From assembly GCA_034231615.1 (NCBI GenBank), contig CM067298.1:35718127-35782126 (forward strand): 64,000 nt of DNA. The letters run 5' to 3'. The notes below the pieces were generated by a model. It searched no databases, was not told where the DNA came from, and worked only from the letters and a program-made list of their open reading frames with translations. Origin of the DNA: Meghimatium bilineatum. Its lineage: Eukaryota > Mollusca > Gastropoda > Stylommatophora > Philomycidae. Below are positions 34,859 to 46,800 of this stretch, in pieces; position 1 is the first letter of the stretch; each line of letters opens with the position of its first letter. Made by a program: the position numbers and the translations under genes.

Positions 34859-37800
34859 CGCAACAGTTGTGATAGACTGAATTATTGATTCTGACCAATA
34901 AAAATGTAACTAGAAACATATGATGCAATCCTACCTGGTATTACATCACTTTTATGTATAAATATCTTATCTCCAATTAAATTTTGTTATTAGTATTGAA
35001 GTTTTCCTTCTCATAAGTGTCTTTGTTAGATGTGCCCAAGGCATGTGTCAACAGTGCGAATAATTTCTGTTATATATGTGGCAAACAGACTTTTCTGTAG
35101 CAAAGACAGAATGTGTCTAAAGTGGTTAAAAAAGCATACAACTTGTATTTTGACTGCAGGATATGAGATCAAGATAAGGGTTGGGCACCACACATATGCT
35201 GTAATACATGTGCTGAACATCTTACACTGTGGTTGACTGGCAAAAGGCAAGCTATGCTATTTGCAGTTCCAATGATTTGGGAGAGCCCACTGATCATATC
35301 AACAATTGTTACTTTTTCATGGTGCCTCCAATTGGGAAAGGAATATCAAAGAAGAAAAAATGGACTCTGTAATATCCAAGCGTCCCCTCTGCAATATGCC
35401 TGGAACAGCACATCGATGCCCTACCAGTTCCAAAGTGCCAGAATCATTTTCAGCTTCTTCAGATGATGAAGAAGAGGACATTTCTGAGCCATCAACCTAA
35501 AAAACCCAGAATTTGAACAAACTATACCTACAAAACCACACGTACTAACCCAAAGTGAACTGAATGATCTTGTAAGAGACTTGAATTTACCCAAGAACAA
35601 GACAGAGCTTCTGGGTTCCAGATTAAAATAGTGGGATATTCTAGCAGAAGATGTTAAAATTTATGTGTTTAGGGACCACCAGAAGCCACTTATTAAGTTC
35701 TTTTTTAAAAAGGATGACCTGTTTGTGTGCCACAACATTTCTGGTTTAATGGCAGCCCTCAATATCAACTACAACCCAAAAAAAGTGGAGGCTTTTCATT
35801 ATTTTCAGTCAATTCCAGCTGGTCATTTATTTCATATAAAAGAAACATATGAAAACATTAAGCAACTTTTGCAGTGTATAAACTATGATCATCAACATTG
35901 GTCACTATGTGGGGACCTAAAAGTGGTAGCTCTTTTGCTTGGACTACAGGTGGATACACCAAGTACTGTTGCTTTCTCTGTGAGTGGGATAGTCGCGCAC
36001 GAAGTGACCATTACATCAGAAGACATTGGTCAATCAGAAGTTATTACAGCATGGCATTAAGAATGCTGAGTACCGAGCACTTGTTGACAGTAGAAAGATT
36101 TTGTTGCCACCCTTGCACATTAATCTGGGTCTCATAAAAAACTTTGTCAAGACAATGGATACAATTTTTAATGCTTTCAAATACATCTTCAGAAAATTTT
36201 CAAGACTGAGTGAAGCTAAAATAAGAGAGGGAAAATTTGTTAGTCCGCAAATTCGAAAACTTCTTCACGATGATGAGTTTCTTTGCTTGTTGCATAGAAA
36301 GGAAAAAGAAGCGTTTAAGTCAGTGGTGGACAATTTTCTTGGAAACAAAAGATCTGATAATTACAAATAAATTACAGAAAATCTCCTTCTGAAGTATAAG
36401 AGTCTAGACTGCAACATGTCTTTAAAAATTCATTTTTTAGATTCTCACCTGGATTTCTTTTAAACTGCAGAGCGGTCAGTGATGAATATTATGAACAATT
36501 TCATCAAGATACTGCTATAGAGACAAGGTATCAAGGCAATTGTAGCCCTTCAATGCTTACTGATATTGGACTGTGACAAGAGACACCTCACCATATGACT
36601 ACAAGAAGCAAGCAAGCAAGAACAGAAAGCTCGAACAGCGACCGAGTAATGATGGTAGGGGTTCAAATGTGACTTGTAGAGACATTATGTGAAATTTAAA
36701 TAGTGTTTTTTATTTGTTCTAACATTTTATGGTGGAATATCACTTAATTCAATTTGTAATACCAATTTTTATAATGCTAAAGTGTAAAGAATAACTGTTC
36801 ACCAAAGAGATTAAACAAGAATACATGAAATTTATATTGCTGAAATTTAAATTCATATTTAAAAAACAACCAGAGCCAATTGGGGTTTTCATTATGATAT
36901 TTAAAATTAGCATGCAAAAATCAATAAGAAGTGATGTATTTAAAGTCTGGTACAAAAACATTTTGGAAATTTGTTGACTAGTGTAATGGATGAAGATAGT
37001 GATATTTCTTTCTTTATTTGCTATTGCCATTATTTTGGTCTTTTCAATAATAATCTTCATGTTGAATTTTATGACAGAATGACATATTATGTGGAGTCTG
37101 TTCATATGTTCTTGCAATTGGTCTTCTGATATCGTTATTAGTACTTGATCGTCTGCAAAGAGTAGTTCGTTCAATTTGTTGTTCACGTTATATTCGTTGG
37201 TACTTAGTTTACAGATGTGGTCGATATATGTTATATAAGTAGGAGGGATAGGACACACCCTTGGTGAATTCCTGATTGAATTTTTCATTTATTGGACACC
37301 CCTGTATTTGTTCTTACTTCACATTGACTATTAATATAAATGTCCTTGCATATATTGATTAAATGTTCTGGTACTCCATATATTGATAGTGTGTGTTTTC
37401 CATAGTTGTTGTCTGTCTACTCTGTCAAATGCCTTTTCTTGGTCGATGAATGTAATGTATAATTCTTTGTTGTTTTCTATGGCTCTTTCGGTTAGTTGTC
37501 TAAGTGTAAAGATATTATCAGTACAGCTTTTGTTCTTGTGGAAGCAATTTGGGTGTTATTAAGTTGTAGTTCAATATATGATTGTAATCGCTATTCTAAT
37601 ATTTTGTTAAAACTTTTCCCTTTGTGGCTTAGTAAGGATATCCTTCTGTATTTTGTGCAACCTCTCTTACTGCCTTTTTTTCTTCTATATGAGAATGATT
37701 GTCGTGTTTCTCTAGTCTTCTGGTGTTTCTTGTTTCTTTCATATTACATTGAAAAGTCTGTGTAGCCATTTTTTCCTGCTCTCTGCTGCTGCTTTAATGA

Positions 37801-40800
37801 GTTCTGTTTGTATGTTATCAGCATCTGCTGCTTTATTGATTGGTGCTTTGTTTATTGCATTTTCTATTTCCAATATTAGTATATTTAGTTCTAGGTTTGC
37901 TGTTGTTTATTGTTGTACCTTCTTCTCCTTCCTTAGTAATGCAAAATAAGTTAAACAGGTTACTAGAAAAACCCACCTATAAATAAAAATAGATAAAAAG
38001 TATATAAAAAACATATAATAAAACAAAAAAAAGGACAATTTTCCATGCATTGGTCCTAATGGGACCTTTTTCAAGAAACTAATAATGTTTAAACTAAACA
38101 AAACCACACAACATTTATAACTGAGTTGACCAGTGGATGTTTCCCTTACGTAAACATATTATGTAAATTCCTTAAGCATTATCAATTTTGTGTGATTTTG
38201 TTTAATTTAATTATTAGTTTCTTGAAAAATGTCCCATTTTGACCAATACGTGGAAAATTGTCCTGTTTTATTTTATTGTATGTTTTTCTATATAGGTACT
38301 ATACTTTTTTTATTTATAAGTAGGTTTTTCTAGTAACCTGTTTAACTTATTTTGCATTACCATTTGTTGTTTGGTTACTGCAGTACCCTCCACTTTGTTG
38401 GACACCCTCCGACCTTTTGGTTATTTATATTCTCCTTCCTTAGTATCCGTAGTTTTTTAAAATATTGTTGCCATCTTTCCATTATTTGTTTCCGTTCTTC
38501 TAGTGCATTACTGTTTTCATCATTTATTATTTCTGTTGGTTTGGATATATCGTCTTTGTTTCTCATGTTCTTAATTTTCTTGTAGAACATCTTTTTTGTG
38601 TATTTTATAATCTGCGTTGAACATGTCTTCATATTCTTTCCGTGAGTTAATTTTGACAGTTATAATAATTTTCTTGACATTTGTTTTTGTTGTCTTGTAT
38701 TCTATATAATCTACTTGGTTTTTACTTTTAACCCAATTCTTATATGTTTCTTTTCTCTTCTGATTTCTTCATTTCATCATTCTGTTATTTTTAATTTCCT
38801 TTCACTGTTGTTCTTGCATCCGCATGATTCTCCTGCTGCTTGTGTAATAGTGTCTGAATAATTTTAATTCTTCTTCTGTTGTAATATCTGCTGGTTTTCA
38901 AATTTTTCTGTGATTTTGTGTGTGTATTGCTCCTGTACCAAGTTGTCCTTAAGTTTGTGTATTTTAATTTGTGTATTTTCAATTTAAACTGATTACTAAT
39001 ATAACTAACAAATAGCAAAAATAATGCCAATGAGAAATAACAATAAACAAAGGAACAAGAACTTTTTCCACATTAGTCCAATAGGGACCTGTATTAAGAA
39101 TCAACAATGAACCAGAAATAAACTTAAATACAATGAGATGGTGTTACAAACACATATTGTATTTTTTCAGTGACTATAATACAGTATCATAGGTGTTATC
39201 CCTAGAATTTACCTATCTCAGTAAGACACTTCGTATCAAAGCATCACACACTGCAGAGAGTTAGTCTTCTTAAAATGAAATAAAGCTCTGCAGAAACCAT
39301 CCCACTGCATATAGGAGTCATAGCTAATTCCTGGGGAATGAAACAATGACATGCATGGCACTGTCACAGTGTTGCTACTTTTGCACCCCTTTCTGACTTC
39401 TGGGGCCTCACAATGAAGCTTTATTTAAGCATATTTTACATTTGATAACTCTTAGAACTATAAACATATACATACCTGGGCATTTTTTAGACAAAATCAC
39501 AAGACCAGGATTAGACTCCAAAGTTGTAAGACGTCTGAGATAGGCTTGCCGTGTGGCTGGTATCACTGGGCCAGGGATTTCTCCATACTTCTGCAGCTTC
39601 TGAGAGATCTCTTGGCATGTCATTCTTTCTAGATGAGCTGGTATAATCACATCAGCAGTGCTCTCATCATCAGCTGCACTTCCATTGTATTGTTGAACAT
39701 TTTCAGATGAAAACTCATCAGGCTTCTTGCTCTGCACATTTGAAACATGTTTCTTAAGACAAGAATTGTCAGATTGGGAAGGAGTCTGGATTTCTTTTGT
39801 AGAATGACTATTGTCTGGCACTCTTGAGCAATGATGTTGTGCCTTTAGTTGTTCAGTTTTTAAAACTGCATTCAAAGCATGCCAGTCATAGATAAAAGTT
39901 GCCTGAGAATCTATTGTTTCCCTACTGCTTGTGCTGTCAAGTGATCTTCGGATAGAACTGTTACCGCATTCTGAAGGAATATGTTTCTCTATTAATGTAA
40001 TGTTTGCTTCCGTGTCCCTGTAAACATACTCCATTACTGATAGAGTACTGAATAAGCTGTCACTGGACAAACGTTTTCTGACTGAATAGGTCTCAAAGAG
40101 GTTGTTTCTCTCTGCAATTTCTTTACTTATCTGCTTTGTTGGTACTGAATGCTCATCCTTAAGTTGAGCATCACATTTTGGTTTAATCTTCATTTTATAC
40201 ACTCTAGATATAGAGTTAGTTTTATTAATATAGCTATCATCTGATGTCATTATGTCATCAGAGAGGACTAAGGTAGGTGATTTCCATTTTGAAAAATTTT
40301 CTTTTCTAATTGTTTTTCCTTCTGTAAATCTTAAAGATTCTCTGGATTCTTTTGCAGAATTAGTTTCATTAGTTTTTAATTCTTTTTCAACATCCTTCAG
40401 TTCATTGACATTAGTCATAGCATCACTATAACCTTCATCACATGTAGCAAATGTGTCAACAGAAGAATTGGAAGTATTTAGAGTTGTGTGTGCTCTCTCT
40501 ACTGGTATGCTATGCTGTTCAACCATAGTTTGTTTACGATTACACATGCTTTGCTTTTTCTGTTTATCAGAAATTTGAATACTATCACTTGCAACTATTT
40601 GAGAAAATTTGTCAGTCAAAATGTCATTATTATAATCATTAAAGCTGATATCTGACATGTAGTTTTGTACTGAAAGAATAAATTCAGCTACTCTTTCATT
40701 AGGGTTTAAGAATGATTTAGGCAAAACTTCAGCTATTTCTGTTGGCTTTAGAAAAGATTTTCTCTTAGGTATCTTGTGTTTTTTAATTTTAGTTTGGGAA

Positions 40801-43800
40801 TCTTTTTTCACTTCCAACACTGAATTTTTCTCTCTGTCAATGCTCAAAGTTTCATCATATTTTTCTAACAAAGGTGGAAACAGTTTTCCATCAGTAAGTA
40901 GAATTCCTGATGCCTGGTCACACTTGACATCCTCAGTGGATCTTGAAGTCCCATGAAGCACTGAATTACTTACATGTGGAGATTCCTTTTGATTTTGAAA
41001 ATCTGCGGAGGAAATAAATGCATTTAGTTTAAAGTGATAGGTTAAATTACTGCCTTGATTATTTTTGCAGATATGAAGCAAAATATTCTTGACTTCATCT
41101 AAGGGTGAAATTATTGCTGTTGTGTCAGCATAGGTTTTTCCTGGAGATTGTATATCTGTTAAATGCTGCACTTATTCTTTGGTATACAGACATCCCTCGC
41201 TACTTCGCGGTTCATTTATCGCGGCCTCAGTACATCACAGATTGTTAAAAAATATTCATCAAAATACCCTGCATGCCAGCAGAAGGCGGGGTGTGCCCAC
41301 ACAATTCAAAATCCATGTCTCTGATTGACTGGCTAGCATTCCACCATTTGATATCCCTCCCGACTCGGGAATCTCGCAAGCTGATTGGCCTAGACATTTC
41401 CCCCATCTTCGCTCTCATACCCAGTGAAGACGACTGCGCTCATTCAAATCAATGTTTGAGTGATGTTTAGTCTCGAGGTGAGCTAATTTTTGCTGTTCTC
41501 TTGTGTCTTTTTATGCAAAATAGTGCTTGTGATGCCCTTGAAAATGGCTCCTAAATGTCCTCCCCCCTCTAAATCCTCTAGTGAACCCAAGAAGAAGAGA
41601 AAAATGATGGCATTGAAAGAGAAAGTTAATTTATTGGACATACTTAAGGCAGGCGATAGCTATGCGTCTGTTGCACGCCATTACGGATTGAACGAATCGA
41701 CGGTTCGCTACATAAAAAAAAGATGAAGTGAATGTCCGTAAAACTGCCTTGATATCGTTCTCCAAGGACACTAAGTGAGTTGTGACTTCTCGTAATAAGC
41801 GAATTGTGAAAATGGAGAATGCCGTATCAGTGTGGATATCAGACTGTCGGGAAAAGAAGGTTAGTCTCGATATCAATATGATTCGGACTAAAGCCAAAGC
41901 CCTGTATGATAGCCTCGTTCCTGAAGGAGAGTTGAACGAAAACGACAAAAATAAACTGTAGTTACATCTACGCATGTTACACACACACACACGTATCTTT
42001 AATGTTCTTTAATGTTATAATGATAACATATGCCTGTATATGGTTTCATATACACTTATTGATATTATACATACACAAATAATGTACGTGTGTTAAAAAT
42101 GAGAGGATGACACTACTTCGTGGTTTTTCACTTATCGCAGCCGGTTCTGGTCCCTATTAACTGCGATAACTGAGGGATGACTGTAATCCGGAGTAGTTGT
42201 AACTGATGCTCTCTCTCTGCATAATGATGATGTTGGCTTGATGATACTTAATGAAGATGCTGCAAAATTTGAAGAGTGCTTATGATTAAAAGATTGATTG
42301 TAACACCCAAAGCTTGATGGGATGTCATAACTTCCACAAAATGTTTCTAGTGTTGCACTATTTATAGGGTGTTCTTCTTCCTCATCATTCTTCAGTCAGA
42401 TAACAGGTTACAGCACCAATAAATAAAATACAATCCCAAGGAATGGACACATGTCTACACAGATGGATTGGCAGTAAGGAATGGAGGAGGAGGAATTTTT
42501 ATAAGACTCAAAGATGGGAAGACAATATCAAAAACTTTTCCAACCGGGAAATACTCCTCTAACTTTAGAACAGAAGCAGTTGCACTCCATCAAACACTGA
42601 AAGCCTTCACTGAACCAGGACTGCCAAGACCAAAGAAGATAGCCATATTCACAGATTTCTGATCCCTACTGGAATCAATCCAGAGCAACAGAAACGAAAA
42701 CCTTCTGCACAACATCAGACATGAGCTAAGACAGATCCAAAATCATCAGCTATTGCCCTTCAGTGGATACCATCACACTGTGGAATAATGGGAAATGAGA
42801 AAGCGGATGCTCTGTCAAAGGCAGGAAGCGAAATGGAGCAACACAGACACCCACTGTCTTACGGAGAAGCAAAAACAATAATCCACAACACATACACAGC
42901 AAAGTGGAAGAAACAAATGGAAGAGGAATATGAACATGATGCAATACATCTCAGTAAGCCTCAGGAAGCCTCGCAGGATTCCTGGACTTCAACAATTCTT
43001 TCCAACTTTCGACATGGCGCTAGGAGAGTAAAGTCTCCGTTTTTGCTTAAAACGTTATTATCAATACAATAAAATTGGGTATCAAGGCCATTTAAGTTAA
43101 TTATAAGTTAAAGCATTCTCCAGTCTACGCCGTGCATGTAGTACAGATGTAAAACGATCTCCAGTCTACGCCGTGCATGTAGTAAAGATGTAAAACGTTC
43201 TCCAGTCTACGCCGTGCATGTAGTACAGATGTTAAACGTTCTCCAGTCTACGCCGTGCATGTAGTAAAGATGACTTTCGTTTGGTATTTTCTTCTCGTTC
43301 GCTGTTCAATAATCAGCACGTAATTTTGTGTGACTTGAGCTGGAGAGCGTGAAGTAGTGCTGTTATGCTAGGTTTACGACAGAGTTGCGTTATTTGGACC
43401 ATTTGACCCAGCATATCCGATTTCGGCTATTGTGGTGATATGTTTCAGGAGATCAGTTATTTAATAACAATATTTAATCCTATACCCTTCCAATATTCTC
43501 ACTATGGCAATTTTTCGTGTTCAAAACATAGCTCACTCAAGTACACTTACAAATATAAGACCTATTTCTCTAAACAGGTAATATTTTTTTATTCTTTTAT
43601 CCTCATAGATATACTGTATGAAATAGTTAAAAAATGACTTCGCCACCTTCAAAAGAGATGAACATCTCAAGGACATCTTAGTTTCTAGTCACTAATTCTC
43701 AAATCCACTTTCACAATATTGCACCATCACTCTGAAATTCATGTGCTTCTGTGACAAATGTGACAAGGGCCCGTACACACTTATTTTCTTAACGCTTTCT

Positions 43801-46800
43801 ATGTTCAAGGATACGTATTTGGGAATGCGATGTTTCGATGATGCGATGGGAGCTACAAAATCTCTTTAAACACCCAAAGGGGAAAAATTCAGTATTGACA
43901 GATGTCCGTGTTTTTCATGATCAACAACATACCTGATGTGGTCAGTATCGAGCCTGACTCAAAGATGGGAAGACAATATCAAAAGCTTTTCCAACCGGGA
44001 AATACTCCTCTAATTTTAGAGCAGAAGCAGTTGCACTCCATCAAGCACTGAAAGCCTTCACTGAACCAGGACTGCCAAGACCAAAGAAGATAGCCATATT
44101 CACAGATTGCAGATCCCTACTGGAATCAATCCAGAGCAACAGAAACGAAAGCCTTCTGTACAACATCAGACATGAGCTAAGACAGATCCAAAAATCAACA
44201 GCTATACCATCACTCTTCAGTAGATACCATCACTCTGTGGAATCATGGGAAATGAGAAAGCGGATGCTCTGTCAAAGGCAGGAAGTGAAATGGAGCAACA
44301 CAGACACCCACTGTCTTACGGAGAAGTAAAAACAATAATCCGCAACACATACTCAGCAAATGGAAGAAAGAAATGGAAGGGGAATACGAACATGATGCAA
44401 TACATCTCCTCCAAAGATATCAACAGACCACAATATTAGAATAGGCCACTGCAGACTGTTGAGTCACCTTTACCGATTGAGGATCTCATACACAGATGAA
44501 TGTCCAAGTGGATCGGAACCTAGACCCCGGAACACATACTTCAGGACTGCCCAACATACAAAGAGCAGAAACAACAGACCTGACCAGAGGATACATACTT
44601 GAGGCAAAAGCTATGGGGCAACCGCTCTGACCTGGAGAAGACAGTGGACTTCGTCTTAACGACAGGCCTGACGGTATAGCATGACCACAGATGCTGAATG
44701 CAGAAGAAGAAGAAGACAGCATCAATAGCTTCAATGAATTGTGTGATTCACTTCAGGTAATCCATAGAACCCTCTCAGGTCTGGAAGTAGTGCCATCTCA
44801 GTAGCCCATATTTTCTCCCTCTCCTCTTGGTAGAGTTGACAGGCATGAAGAATGTGTTCTGCAGTCTCTGGTTCAGTTCACAGGTCTGTCTTGCCAATCT
44901 TCAACTTTCAGAACATGTGGCTTCTCAGTCTGTTGTGATGGTTTGTTCCTTGTGACATTTGATGGAAGGGGTCATTTGGTTCTGTAGTTGGGTTCCACTT
45001 TTTCTTATATTCTGCTTTTATCATAGTCTTACATTCATAGTATGTATTATCACTTTCTATTTGTGCTCCTTATCTTGTCAAGAGATCAGCTTTTTAATTT
45101 CCAAGCATGCCACAGTGACCAGAGAATTTATAGGGTGAATGTAGTGCATATTTACATTAGAGTGGGATGAAATTCCTGCACAAAATAATTGATCATAATT
45201 TCCACTCCCACATACTTGACAGTAATGACACTAATGTGAAATAGATTTATGGTTAATTTCAGTATGATTTATTTCTATACTGCTCACACTATTACAACAG
45301 TTAGTGATTATACTCACAGATTTTCAAAGCATGCTGCACAAGATAGGAAAGTTCATGCTAAGTAAAGAATGGTAGGACTTATTGAACAACTCATTTGTCC
45401 AGAGCATTACATGGATATACTGCCCTGGTCATGCTGGGGTCAGAGGAAATGAGAGAGCCGACTTATTGGCAGGTAATGCTGCGATAGACGGCACAATGCA
45501 GAGAAGAGATAAAGCAGACTTGATCAAGGCAGTAATAAATTCATTTCAAGATGAAGATGATGTCAATGACGCTGAGAATGTACACATACAGAGAATGTTA
45601 GAAATGGGAGTATCTAGAGGTGAGGGAAGGAAAAGTAAATTTTTTGGAAAGTTCTGAAGATCACATAATCAACACCTGTCCGGGACTCTGAGTCTACATA
45701 CACTGGGATGGCTGCTGGAACAGAGGGTGGAGCACTTATGGGAATGCCCGGTATGCTGTGAAGCCAGTTCCTAATCAAGAATCAAGTGATTATGAATAAA
45801 TCCTCTACGCCCTCCTCTAAAAGAATAACTGGATGATTCAGGCGATGAAGGATAACTTGGCATGCGATTACACTGTATCATCTTCACTTTACAATTAAAA
45901 TCTGTATGTAGATGTTCCCGATGAGCACAATTGTGACTGTTAGCATAAGCAAATCTTACTGGTTTAATTACTAACACAGAAGTACCTGGAGATGCTGTAT
46001 CAATGCAAACTTGATTCTCCTCATTCAAATAATTATAAATCCTTTCAGTAACTGTATCCAAACGTATCGGTGAAGATACTTCATACACATTGGCTGAGGT
46101 GTCTATACAGTATGTAAAGTGATTGCTTTCTTCATGGAAAAAAGTATCATTTTGGTAGTTTTTGTCATCAATATTAGTGTTTTGCTTTTCATCTGTGAAG
46201 AGTAGTGTTTGTATGACAACATTAGTGCACAGAGAACTTGTTTCATTAGATAAACAGAAGTTCTAATCCTTCTTAACAATCTATAACTTTCCCATAAATC
46301 ATGTACACAAAACACATTGGAAAAAATTACAGAAACTGAAGTTTTAATATTATTCTTGGCAATACTATTTATCATATTCCCTATAATAATTTCATATCAA
46401 TTATACTTTTCAACTAATGAAATACATATAATATATAGCTTACATATAATAAAACATTTTTCTTTGCACTTTTAAATAGAAGTATAATTAACATGTGACA
46501 AACATGCAAAACTTCATTATTTTCTTGTCAAGCATTAAACTATATGAACATACCAATCGGCCCGCACAAACTGTTTTCAGCCTGACTCAAGGAAATGTGT
46601 TTCAAATAGGAGGCACACTCATTTTCTTCTTCCACTGCTAGATCATAAGGTGTCTTTCCTTCCTATTGATGATGTACAGGAAGACAATTTAACAATGATA
46701 AGAAATCAAACATAATCATAATTGATCACATGTAGTATGTACTGAAGGTACACACAATTCTAGGTAGAGATATGGTATGTTCCATGGCAGCAAGCAACTT

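Noticed and set aside
39408-41171. Treating the 587-codon frame as an intronless gene with its own start
   Set aside because: Its first codon is GTG with no start context, its upstream part continues beyond Tigger, and a clean donor at 39475 leads in phase to the GIY-YIG exons.
43112-43280. CRISPR-like array
   Set aside because: Units abut with no unique spacers, and the genome is eukaryotic, so it is a minisatellite.
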